In this document: positions 1-7,328 of the stretch, piece by piece
Numbering within the stretch: position 1 is the stretch's first letter
Layout: each line of letters starts with the position of its first letter
Origin: a virus
Strand: one strand, 5' to 3'
IMG/VR virus record: IMGVR_UViG_3300025102_000062
Coordinates: 1-45,734 of that record
Length of the DNA: 45,734 nt
Translations under genes and position numbers: made by a program
The notes under the pieces: model-generated
The model's database searches: none
What the model saw: the letters and a program-made list of their open reading frames with translations, nothing else
What the model was told of the DNA's origin: nothing

Positions 1-151
1 GATCTAATGCTATCTCAATACCAGTATGATGTTTAGTACGTTTTTGAAACTTAGTTAAATTTGTATATGGCTCACTTTTTATCCAATTAGGTATTTCTTC
101 TAAAATTTTAGCTCTAGTTATTTGTTGCCTAGATATAGTTCCTGTTTCTAT
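1..151. repeat. Terminal direct repeat, left copy (pairs with 45584-45734)
   Basis: Bases 1-151 match 45584-45734 except for T at 25 versus A at 45608. The mismatch changes codon 881 of the giant gene from ACT (Thr) to TCT (Ser). Because the repeat lies inside one continuous reading frame, it is best read as assembly overlap of a circular or circularly permuted genome with a population variant, rather than a packaged terminal repeat. Confidence 0.95.
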
Positions 152-2665
152 CATTCTCCAAATTAAACTAGCTACATTACTTTTTTTCCTAGTTTTAGTT
201 ACAGGTATACCTAAATCAATTAATTTTTGATTTATAGCAGTAATATCAGTACCACTTAAATAGTTAGCATCTTTTTTAAACTTGCTATAAGGATATTGTC
301 TTATTTGTATTCTACCAGTTTCTCCGTTAGCAGCATAAATAAAAGCATCTTGTTTATTTAAATCTTGTGCAAGTTTTTTAAATTGTTTAGTACTCATATA
401 TTCTGCTAGCTCTAATGGTTTAATTCTAGAACCGTCAGGGTTTGTTTTACCTTCTGGTATAAATCTAAATATATCTACACTTAGAGGTGCTACGTTTTTT
501 ACACGAACTCTATTTTTATATTGTCCTTCTTGTTGATTCCAATATCTTTCTAATACACGAGTAGTTAAATATTCAAAATCATAGTGCAAGGTATCTTTCT
601 TATCAGGATCTACTTTGTAATCATAGTTTTTATTTACCCTACTTGGACCATGTGTTTTTGTACCAGACTTTTCCCCGCCTATAGGTTTATCATAAATATC
701 AGTTTCAGGAGCTTCTTTTTCTATAATAGGATCTATTGTTTTATCTTTACTTAATTTACCTTCAGCAACTATATATATTCTTGCAATAGGAAATCTATCT
801 AAGTTTTTTAAATAGTGTGCTGATTGTATTAATTCTCTTGTTTGTTTTGGACTTAAATCAACATTGAATTGATTTTTTACATCTGATACAAAATTATTTA
901 TATCATATTTACCTGTATCAATAACTTTTTTAAACAACATATGTAAATCCTGCACACCTAAATCAGGATTATTTTTCTTAGCTTCTAAAAATACACTCTT
1001 TAAAGATTTTTGTTTAGGTAAATGTTCAGACAAAGGATCAATCTCTTGTACCTGATACTCTATAGTTCTACCATCTTCTAATCTCATAGACTCAAATTGA
1101 AACTCTTTGTTTTCTATTTTTTCTATAGTTCGTTCTGTACCACCTAAATTTTTATCTAATCTTTGTTCTGTAACGTATGCTTCTACTTCTCCTCGTTGAG
1201 CATCTAAAGCATCATACATTTCACCTAATATCTTTTCTTGTGCTTTACGATCTGTTCTAGCCTGTTGTTCTAATTCAGGAGTAATAATACCTTTTTCTTT
1301 TAAATCTCTATATGTTTGTGCATATGCTAATACAATATCTTGATATTGATTTATGGTGTAATCAGTTTGTTGAGTTTTAATATTTTTTAAATATCTACTC
1401 CAGTATGCTTGATACTCAGGAGTTTCGTTTTGATACCAAGGTTGTTCTGTAAGCCATTTTCTAGCTTGTTTCATATTATAATCTCTTGGTATTGCATTCA
1501 TAGAATTATATATGTCACGAGTAGCTCTATTTTCAAAAGATGCTCTACTATTAACAGAAAAGAATACAGCCATAAGAGTTTCATATATCTGATCTTCTAA
1601 TGGTAAATCATTTAATTTAGATGTAGTAGTACCGTATGCTGCACCTGCACCACCACGCATTACAAAATTTATAGTATTGTATTGGTCAATTCTATTTGGT
1701 TGTGTACCTAACGCCTTAGCAAAAGACCTAACAACTCTTTCTCCAGATTGTCTAACAACAGGTTGACTACTACCAAGCATTCTACCAATATTTACATATT
1801 CACCAATACCACCAAATATACCACCTGCTACAGCACCATGTACACCTGCTACAGCCATTCCTTTAAATCCTTCACCTCTTGTACCTAATGGTTGAGATGA
1901 TGCTGCTAACAATAAACCTAAGTGTACAGATTGATTAACTATATTATCTAACGCAGCTTGATCTATAGCTTTATTACCTAATAATTTTTTATTTAAAAAA
2001 TCTACTGCTCTAATATTATTTCTATGTAATCCAGCTGTAGCTTGTTTTTGTACAAAAGAAGCAGCTATACCAGGAAATGATTGTAAGCCATATAGTTTTT
2101 CACCAGTCTTAGGATCTATACCCATAGGCATACCCTTCATTCTTGTTGTTCTAGCAAATTTATCTAACGCTCTTTTAACTTTTAAATTGGTATTACCTAA
2201 AGACTTAGATGCACTATCTAAGCTATTTGCTACGGAAGCAATTCTTTTACTACCACTTTTTTTAGCACGTTCCTGCAATCCACGTTTTACTACACCTACC
2301 GCAGCACCTGTTCCTGTTAACCCTTGAACAATAATACCAGGTGCTAATCCAATAAGGTGTCCTACATTGCTTGCAATACGTTCACTACTTGTATCGGGTG
2401 TGTCTGCAAATCCAAATGTAGTAAATCCTTCTACAAACCCTGAAACTGTTTGTGCTAAAATACCGTCAGATTTGCCCTGTCTTCCTTCAGACATAGGTAG
2501 GCCTGCCTCAAACATTTTTGTTTCCATATAGCGTAAGCTACGGGTGTCAAATGAGTTAGGGTTGGTGTCATAGAACTTTTTTAAGCCTACGGCAAATTGA
2601 AATTCGTCTAATCTACCAGAATCTACAGCACTTTGTAGTATTTCTATTCTTCTATCTAATGACAT
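1..2665 (-). CDS. Giant virion protein, N-terminal part (residues 1-888), continues across the circular junction
   Basis: This open frame starts at ATG 2665 and runs off the window start without a stop. The first 151 bases recur at the window end in the same frame, so it joins the frame that ends at 37878. The joined gene is 10,371 nt, exactly 3457 codons, giving 3456 residues. This part holds hydrophobic, glycine-rich stretches near residues 100-126, 246-258 and 268-292, as expected of an ejected protein that must cross or insert into membrane. Residues from about 350 on are polar and helical. The start lies 2 nt after the stop of the 410-residue gene; the upstream sequence shows no strong Shine-Dalgarno motif, so coupling to that gene is likely. 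Being the last of three large or membrane-active genes at the end of the late block supports an internal virion role. The catalytic-looking motifs are in the other half. Confidence 0.85.
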   Translation of the reverse strand, partial: MSLDRRIEILQSAVDSGRLDEFQFAVGLKKFYDTNPNSFDTRSLRYMETKMFEAGLPMSEGRQGKSDGILAQTVSGFVEGFTTFGFADTPDTSSERIASNVGHLIGLAPGIIVQGLTGTGAAVGVVKRGLQERAKKSGSKRIASVANSLDSASKSLGNTNLKVKRALDKFARTTRMKGMPMGIDPKTGEKLYGLQSFPGIAASFVQKQATAGLHRNNIRAVDFLNKKLLGNKAIDQAALDNIVNQSVHLGLLLAASSQPLGTRGEGFKGMAVAGVHGAVAGGIFGGIGEYVNIGRMLGSSQPVVRQSGERVVRSFAKALGTQPNRIDQYNTINFVMRGGAGAAYGTTTSKLNDLPLEDQIYETLMAVFFSVNSRASFENRATRDIYNSMNAIPRDYNMKQARKWLTEQPWYQNETPEYQAYWSRYLKNIKTQQTDYTINQYQDIVLAYAQTYRDLKEKGIITPELEQQARTDRKAQEKILGEMYDALDAQRGEVEAYVTEQRLDKNLGGTERTIEKIENKEFQFESMRLEDGRTIEYQVQEIDPLSEHLPKQKSLKSVFLEAKKNNPDLGVQDLHMLFKKVIDTGKYDINNFVSDVKNQFNVDLSPKQTRELIQSAHYLKNLDRFPIARIYIVAEGKLSKDKTIDPIIEKEAPETDIYDKPIGGEKSGTKTHGPSRVNKNYDYKVDPDKKDTLHYDFEYLTTRVLERYWNQQEGQYKNRVRVKNVAPLSVDIFRFIPEGKTNPDGSRIKPLELAEYMSTKQFKKLAQDLNKQDAFIYAANGETGRIQIRQYPYSKFKKDANYLSGTDITAINQKLIDLGIPVTKTRKKSNVASLIWRMIETGTISRQQITRAKILEEIPNWIKSEPYTNLTKFQKRTKHHTGIEIALD

Positions 2666-2667
2666 AA

Positions 2668-3900
2668 TTATTTCTGTAAAGTGTTAATCCAAGTATTTAA
2701 CATCTTTATAGATTCTTGATAGTATGCTTTATTCTTATCAATATCAGCTTTTGTTGTGCTTCCAAACTTTTGCTCAGTACTTAAACGTTCTGCTAATGTT
2801 TTAGCTTCCATTAAGTCTTTAATAGCTTCTTTTTGTCTAGAAGTATTTATTCCAGCAAACTTATCTTGTAAAGCATATTGTGCTTGCAAAGTTGCTAAAC
2901 CTAAAGAAGATGAATATGCATTCTTTCTTGCTGTTGACATTTCCATTCTTTGTTCAGGAGATCTTCCAAAAAATCTATCTCTTTTAGTGTCATCAACTTT
3001 AGCAACAATATCTTCTATACTAAAATCGGGAGTATCTCCTTGCGATAAAACATTATTCATAGCCATAGATTGCATATCATCAAAACGCACCTGCGCAAAC
3101 AATCCTTGATTTTGTTGACTTAATAAACGTTGAGCAGCAATAACTTCTGTTGGATTGTTAAAATCAATATTACCATAATAAGCATTTAATCCATTAAGTG
3201 TTTCACTGTTTTCTTCTGCAAATTCTTGAGTTACTCCAGATGCTGCATATACAGATTCCATAACTTCTTTAAAATCCAAGTTTCTTTGAAACTCTCCAGT
3301 AGCTAAAGTATCTGTTCTTCCAGCAATCAAACCAGTTTCAAAATTATATTGTTTACCTTGAAGATCTTGTTGAAGTTTTTGAGTTCCTACATTAGGGAAC
3401 ATAATACGACCATCTGAAGCATCATAAGCCCAATTAGCTATGTTTCTACCTTTTTGCATTTTTACATTTTCTCTTAAACTATATCTATTCATATTAATTT
3501 GAACATCAATCATATCTTCAAAATTATTTTCTAAATATTTTCTTTGAGCGTCTGCATCTTTTTCACGAAAATTAAGTTGATAGTCATCAAACTTTTTTCT
3601 CATATCTAGACTAAGTTCAGCTCTATACTTATCAAGATCTTTTTGATTTGCAAAATTGTTATTACCTCTTTCTAAAAAGTCTTTTTGACCTTCATCCATT
3701 TGTTCCAACGTAAACTGCTGTTGAAGCACATCTCTATCTTCTTGAATACCAGCTTGTTTTTCTAATAATCTCATTTGAGATTGTTCTTGCATTCTTAATT
3801 TATCTTGAAAGTCTGGTTCACGTATATCACGCATCAGACCAGATAATGAATTTGATGCCATTCCTAATGCTTGTAAAAATTCTGTTTGATAATTTGCCAT
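2668..3900 (-). CDS. Putative internal virion (ejection) protein, 410 residues
   Basis: The protein is polar, rich in Gln, Asp, Asn and Met, and has long predicted helices with heptad-like patterning in residues 20-130 and 310-410. There is no signal peptide or membrane segment. It sits between a small membrane-anchored protein and the giant gene (2 nt from it), the place where short-tailed phages encode their internal core or ejection proteins. I do not recognise a named family. A structural role is inferred from position, size and composition. An alternative is a chaperone or scaffold for the giant protein. Confidence 0.75.
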   Translation of the reverse strand: MANYQTEFLQALGMASNSLSGLMRDIREPDFQDKLRMQEQSQMRLLEKQAGIQEDRDVLQQQFTLEQMDEGQKDFLERGNNNFANQKDLDKYRAELSLDMRKKFDDYQLNFREKDADAQRKYLENNFEDMIDVQINMNRYSLRENVKMQKGRNIANWAYDASDGRIMFPNVGTQKLQQDLQGKQYNFETGLIAGRTDTLATGEFQRNLDFKEVMESVYAASGVTQEFAEENSETLNGLNAYYGNIDFNNPTEVIAAQRLLSQQNQGLFAQVRFDDMQSMAMNNVLSQGDTPDFSIEDIVAKVDDTKRDRFFGRSPEQRMEMSTARKNAYSSSLGLATLQAQYALQDKFAGINTSRQKEAIKDLMEAKTLAERLSTEQKFGSTTKADIDKNKAYYQESIKMLNTWINTLQK

Positions 3901-3902
3901 TT

Positions 3903-4418
3903 TTATCCCCTTCTATTTCTCATTATTGCCATTTCTTGTTCTGGCGTTAAACCTGAATTTCCTATTATTGATCTAGTATCATCTAACACTACACCTTGAT
4001 TAGCTGCATTTGCTCTAATTTGTCTTTCAGCTGCATCAACATTTCTTAGTTGTGAACCTAATTGCAATGAAGCCTGTAACATATTTGACTCATTTTGTAA
4101 GCCTAATGCCTGTAATCTAGCTGTAGGATCTGCTAATGCTGGATTATCAAAATTTGAAAACCCAGTTCTACCATATCCAGCCATTTCTCTATCTACACCA
4201 ACTCTTGCTTGTTCTGTTTGTAGAGCTGCTTGATCAAATCTTAAACCTGCTGCTGTTGCAGCTTGCTGTCTATATTCTCCATATAAAGGTTGTAAGTCTG
4301 CAATACCTTGATTTGAAGTTGCTCTTACAGCATTTTTTCTAGCTTTTTCTCGTGCTTTTGCTTTATCAGCTATAATAGCTCCACCAATAGCTCCTAACAC
4401 ATATCCTACTGCTGCCAT
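3903..4418 (-). CDS. Putative small internal virion protein with N-terminal hydrophobic segment, 171 residues
   Basis: The N-terminus (about residues 3-18, GYVLGAIGGAIIADKA) is hydrophobic and Gly/Ala-rich, followed by a Lys/Arg/Ala-rich stretch and a long Ala/Gln-rich helical region. This resembles the small membrane-active ejection proteins of short-tailed phages in layout, though I cannot claim sequence homology. Its start overlaps the stop of the 131-residue gene upstream at 4418 and it lies 2 nt before the 410-residue gene, so the three genes and the giant gene form one translational series. Confidence 0.75.
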   Translation of the reverse strand: MAAVGYVLGAIGGAIIADKAKAREKARKNAVRATSNQGIADLQPLYGEYRQQAATAAGLRFDQAALQTEQARVGVDREMAGYGRTGFSNFDNPALADPTARLQALGLQNESNMLQASLQLGSQLRNVDAAERQIRANAANQGVVLDDTRSIIGNSGLTPEQEMAIMRNRRG

Positions 4419-4813
4419 TATTTTACCTCCTCTTGTTTATTAAAAGGTTTAAATTCTAAATTAGGAGATATAGCTTTCAACCAATTCATTTCATTAAAAT
4501 ATGGTGCATATTCTGCAGACACTTCTTTCCTAACTTGTTCTATTTGTGCCTCCATATCATCTTCATTTGGTTGTTGTTCCATATTCATGTTCATTTCTTC
4601 AGCCATTCCATCTCCTTGTTTTTTAATTTCTTTATACATATCCTTATAATTCTTATTTGTTGGTTCAACACCCATCTGATAATAATTAGCTGGTGTAGCA
4701 TTTTCTAAGGAAGTTATACCTCCTGACTTAACAATAAGATTTGTATCTTTAGAAGATAATTCAACTTTATTGTCTTCAGCCCACTCTAAAATATTATTAT
4801 ACATTTTAGCCAT
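4418..4813 (-). CDS. Hypothetical acidic protein, 131 residues
   Basis: The protein is mostly polar, with a Met/Asn/Glu-rich middle around residues 74-92 and a predicted helical second half. No recognised family. The start at 4813 overlaps the lysozyme end by 8 nt and has a GGAG-containing ribosome site; an alternative ATG is three codons on. It lies between lysozyme and the ejection cassette, so a virion or assembly role is possible but not shown by sequence. Confidence 0.7.
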   Translation of the reverse strand: MAKMYNNILEWAEDNKVELSSKDTNLIVKSGGITSLENATPANYYQMGVEPTNKNYKDMYKEIKKQGDGMAEEMNMNMEQQPNEDDMEAQIEQVRKEVSAEYAPYFNEMNWLKAISPNLEFKPFNKQEEVK

Positions 4814-5309
4814 TATTTATCTCCTTAAGTTTTTTTATTGCCTTTACAAAATCTTCTACACGTACTGGTGTTTGTTTATACCAACGTGAATATCTATCTG
4901 CTTTTTTATCTGCGTACATTATCTCATCTATACCACGATCATATTCTTTATGACATAAACATTTCCAAGCAGTAGGAAATTTTTTAGTCCAACTTCTACC
5001 TAACTGGTAATTAACAGATGTAAGTGCTATAACTATATCATCATCATCTGTAGATAATATACCAGCTTGTTTTTTTGCTGCTTCTAACGCAACAGTAATA
5101 TCTTCCATATACCATTCTTTTATTTTATAATCATCTACTTCAGTACCTACAGGATAATCTTCACGTTCTGCTGCAGTTAATAAATGCCCAATACCACAAG
5201 TAGGTTTATCTAATGTATCAAGATATACTTCGTTTTTATAACCTTCACGCAATTTCATATGTTCAAAAAGTTTTTCTTCAAAACTTGATTTATTTTTTTT
5301 AAATAACAT
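4806..5309 (-). CDS. T4-type lysozyme (muramidase, GH24)
   Basis: The protein should hydrolyse the beta-1,4 bond between N-acetylmuramic acid and N-acetylglucosamine in peptidoglycan. The GH24 catalytic triad is seen with T4 lysozyme spacing: Glu22 (REGYK), Asp31 (YLDTLDK) and Thr37 (PTCGIGH), giving gaps of 9 and 6 residues. The 167-residue length matches the family. There is no signal peptide or signal-anchor, so release would need a holin, or the enzyme may act as a virion-linked lysin given its neighbours. The start at 5309 forms a TAATG overlap with the upstream stop. GH24 enzymes point to a Gram-negative type cell wall. Confidence 0.92.
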   Translation of the reverse strand: MLFKKNKSSFEEKLFEHMKLREGYKNEVYLDTLDKPTCGIGHLLTAAEREDYPVGTEVDDYKIKEWYMEDITVALEAAKKQAGILSTDDDDIVIALTSVNYQLGRSWTKKFPTAWKCLCHKEYDRGIDEIMYADKKADRYSRWYKQTPVRVEDFVKAIKKLKEINNG

Positions 5310-6019
5310 TATTTATTTTCCATTTTTTTAACGGGTGGTAATGGAGATAATCCACTATAATTACCCAACATTCCTTGATACAGACTTGTTGTATCAACAT
5401 TTATAGCACCAAACTGATCTACACTAGTAATATCTTCAACTTCTTTCATACCCATACCCTGAGTTTGATAATTTATTACAGGTGAAGGATTTACATATTG
5501 AGTATCTATTGGTTGTAATGCTTTTGGAACAGTAATTTCATTAACTCTAACTCTTGCTGATAACTGAACTGTTGAATCAGTTTCAGGGTTATATTTATAA
5601 TCTTTTAAATTATTTAAATAATATGCACGAACTTTTCTTTTATCCATAAAACGTTTGTTTGTTCTTTCAAACATTTCATTTCCATACATATCATACATCA
5701 TTTCACCAGGTTTTGCAGAATCTACAGTATCTTTAGCACGCTGTTGATGTTTTCTAAAACCCTCTCTAAATGCTTTACGATCTCCATATAAAGCTGCACC
5801 TTCGTCAGTTTCTTTGTATGTTTTACGATCTTTAAAATAATCGGTTATACCTAAAGTTTTATCTATAGCTCCACCTATTCTAGCACCTTGAAGTGCTGCA
5901 GTTCCATAAAACAAAGCTTGTCCAAGAGATGATTCTTGAAATTTATTTTGTCTTTCTACATTATCTTCTAAAATATCTAACGCTGTAGTACCAGCTATAG
6001 CTGCTTCTTTACTAGACAT
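5309..6019 (-). CDS. Hypothetical virion-associated protein, 236 residues
   Basis: I place the start at ATG 6019, with an AGGAGG site about six bases upstream; the longer frame from 6052 has no such support. The N-terminus is Ala/Gly-rich (AAIAGTTALDI), with another hydrophobic Ala/Gly patch near residues 36-52, then a charged middle and a Pro/Asn-rich C-terminal third. It overlaps its neighbours by stop/start contact on both sides. No family recognised. Position next to lysozyme and ejection genes makes an internal or tail-associated virion protein plausible. Confidence 0.7.
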   Translation of the reverse strand: MSSKEAAIAGTTALDILEDNVERQNKFQESSLGQALFYGTAALQGARIGGAIDKTLGITDYFKDRKTYKETDEGAALYGDRKAFREGFRKHQQRAKDTVDSAKPGEMMYDMYGNEMFERTNKRFMDKRKVRAYYLNNLKDYKYNPETDSTVQLSARVRVNEITVPKALQPIDTQYVNPSPVINYQTQGMGMKEVEDITSVDQFGAINVDTTSLYQGMLGNYSGLSPLPPVKKMENK

Positions 6020-6240
6020 TATATTACCTCCTCTAATTGACTTTTCATCCACCTACCATTTACTTTTATAAAAACAAAAGAACCAGATGAATCGCTTACT
6101 AATACTTGATCACCATCAAAACCTTCATCAGAAATAGGAACTGATTGCCTAACAGACAATGGAGTTTCCATTTGCTGATCTATTTCTTCTATTTTAGAAG
6201 ATTGATCTTGCAAAGACTTTAAAACTGTTTTATCTCTCAT
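6019..6240 (-). CDS. Hypothetical protein, 73 residues
   Basis: The N-terminal 25 residues look helical and charged; the C-terminal half (QVLVSDSSGSFVFIKVNGRW) has alternating beta-like residues. No family recognised. It begins within the end of the DUF5872-like gene (overlap of 4 nt) and its TAA shares bases with the next ATG, so it is translated as part of the chain. Confidence 0.65.
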   Translation of the reverse strand: MRDKTVLKSLQDQSSKIEEIDQQMETPLSVRQSVPISDEGFDGDQVLVSDSSGSFVFIKVNGRWMKSQLEEVI

Positions 6241-6476
6241 CTATATCTCTTTGTTTTTTTTGCAACTTTTTTAGGTTGTTTGCTATGTTGCTTACCTTTT
6301 TTTGTATCTTTACGTTTTTTTCTTGTAGTAGCAGCATATTCTTTTGCACTAAGTTTTTTAATAGCAGCATCAGGTAAATAACGTTCACCAGTTTCCCCTG
6401 AAGGTTTTCCTGATTTTGTACGCCATTTTTGTTTTGTCCACTTTTTTAAACTTTTTTGTGATTTTTTTAATGCCAC
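6237..6476 (-). CDS. Small very basic protein, DUF5872-like, 79 residues
   Basis: Lys and Arg dominate, with a central segment WTKQKWRTKSGKPSGETGER and LSAKEYAATTRKKRK that matches my memory of a short domain (DUF5872) found in aquatic viruses and some bacteria. Its biochemical role is unknown. The start is GTG 6476, sharing its G with the TAG of the 59-residue gene. It is one of a run of six tiny basic proteins here. The charge would suit nucleic-acid binding, but that is inference. Confidence 0.75.
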   Translation of the reverse strand: MALKKSQKSLKKWTKQKWRTKSGKPSGETGERYLPDAAIKKLSAKEYAATTRKKRKDTKKGKQHSKQPKKVAKKTKRYR

Positions 6477-6655
6477 TATTTATATCCTCCACCTGCTGCT
6501 TTATATCTTCTAGCTAACATCTGTGCTTTTCTAGCAGACCATTGTCCAGGTTTACCACCTTTACTCCCTGCCATAATTGAATTGAACATACGTTTACGCA
6601 TACCAGGTTTAGTATAATTACCAGCTTTATTAACTGTGCTTTTTTTCTTAGCCAT
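6476..6655 (-). CDS. Small basic protein with PGQWSARKAQ motif, 59 residues
   Basis: The short frame reads MAKKKSTVNKAGNY, then a TKPGMRKRMFNSIMAGSKGG segment and PGQWSARKAQMLARRYKAAGGGYK at the C-terminus. I recognise this pattern as a recurring tiny protein of marine phages and some algal viruses, without known function. The start ATG 6655 overlaps the upstream TAA (TAATG), and the TAG overlaps the next GTG. The motif pattern and the tight overlaps support that it is a real gene. Confidence 0.75.
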   Translation of the reverse strand: MAKKKSTVNKAGNYTKPGMRKRMFNSIMAGSKGGKPGQWSARKAQMLARRYKAAGGGYK

Positions 6656-6804
6656 TACTTATTTCCATGTGTTTTAACTACAGGTAAATTCATCATCAAT
6701 GAAGATCCTTTGTGTTTTTTATATCCACCTTTAGGATTTTTCATTAAAGACATTTTATTACCTTTTTTCATAAAGTGATACCCTTTTGGTGCTTTAACTT
6801 TCAT
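6655..6804 (-). CDS. Small basic protein, 49 residues
   Basis: It begins MKVKAPKGYHFMKKGNKMSL and continues with Lys, Gly and Met-rich sequence, ending VVKTHGNK. The APKGYH-type opening is seen in other short phage proteins, function unknown. Start and stop both touch neighbours in TAATG overlaps. Confidence 0.65.
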   Translation of the reverse strand: MKVKAPKGYHFMKKGNKMSLMKNPKGGYKKHKGSSLMMNLPVVKTHGNK

Positions 6805-6890
6805 TAGTAACTATATCCTTTCTTCATTCCCTTTTTCTTCATTGTTTTCTTTTTTTTCTTTACAACTTTCTTTTTCTTTTTGTTTTTCAT
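6804..6890 (-). CDS. Poly-lysine micro-protein, 28 residues
   Basis: Sixteen of 28 residues are Lys; the only other features are two Val, three Met and a C-terminal GYSY. The ATG at 6890 follows a G-rich AAGGGG site, and the TAA overlaps the next start. Such a short low-complexity frame could be spurious, but the ribosome site and the exact stop/start coupling within the chain argue for translation. A protamine-like nucleic-acid contact is a guess. Confidence 0.5.
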   Translation of the reverse strand: MKNKKKKKVVKKKKKTMKKKGMKKGYSY

Positions 6891-6900
6891 AACAACCCCT

Positions 6901-7188
6901 TTACCATTTTACTTTATGCGACCAATATCTAGCACTTAATTTACTTGGTTTAGAATCTTGTGCATTATGTCTAGCATAATATGATTTACGCCTTGCTTTA
7001 TCTTTTTTACTTTTTGGATTTTTACCAGCTCCCCTTACGCCTTGCTGTCCAAATCTTATCAATTTTGTTTTATCTCCAACCTTAGCTACCACTACGTGCG
7101 ATTTCTTAGGATGACTAGGTGTTCTTTTAGGTTTATTATAACCAGATACACCAGCTCTCGTTAGTTTAGGATCTTTCTTTTTAGCCAT
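6901..7188 (-). CDS. Basic protein of a marine-phage type family, 95 residues
   Basis: The sequence has a Pro/Lys stretch (KPKRTPSHPKKSH), a beta-like VVVAKVGDKTKLIRFGQQGV segment and a Gly/Lys/Arg tail with RRKSYYARH and YWSHKVKW. I recognise this arrangement from uncharacterised proteins of aquatic phages and large algal viruses. Function unknown. The ATG at 7188 overlaps the stop of the 46-residue gene (TAATG). It is the largest of the six-gene basic cluster. Confidence 0.75.
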   Translation of the reverse strand: MAKKKDPKLTRAGVSGYNKPKRTPSHPKKSHVVVAKVGDKTKLIRFGQQGVRGAGKNPKSKKDKARRKSYYARHNAQDSKPSKLSARYWSHKVKW

Positions 7189-7328
7189 TATCCTTGTCCT
7201 CTTTTACGTTTTTTATAATACTTTTTGCTAAGTTTATTACCATACTTAGTTCGTTTACCACGACCTTGTCTAGTTTTTTTCTTTGTAGGTTTTCTTACTT
7301 CTACAGATCCAAAACCTTTTCTCCTCAC
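7188..7328 (-). CDS. Arg/Lys-rich micro-protein, 46 residues
   Basis: The frame starts at GTG 7328, which overlaps the TGA of the 815-residue gene (GTGA), and ends in TAATG with the next gene. Twenty-one of 46 residues are Lys or Arg and only one is acidic. Motifs include RRKGFGSV, QGRGKRTKYG and KKYYKKRKRG. No family named. A GGAG just after the GTG cannot serve this start, so coupling to the upstream gene is likely. Confidence 0.6.
   Translation of the reverse strand: MRRKGFGSVEVRKPTKKKTRQGRGKRTKYGNKLSKKYYKKRKRGQG

Noticed and set aside
1409-1600. Plus-strand frame of 63 codons
   Set aside because: It lies opposite the continuous giant-gene frame, has no ribosome site and looks like an antisense shadow.
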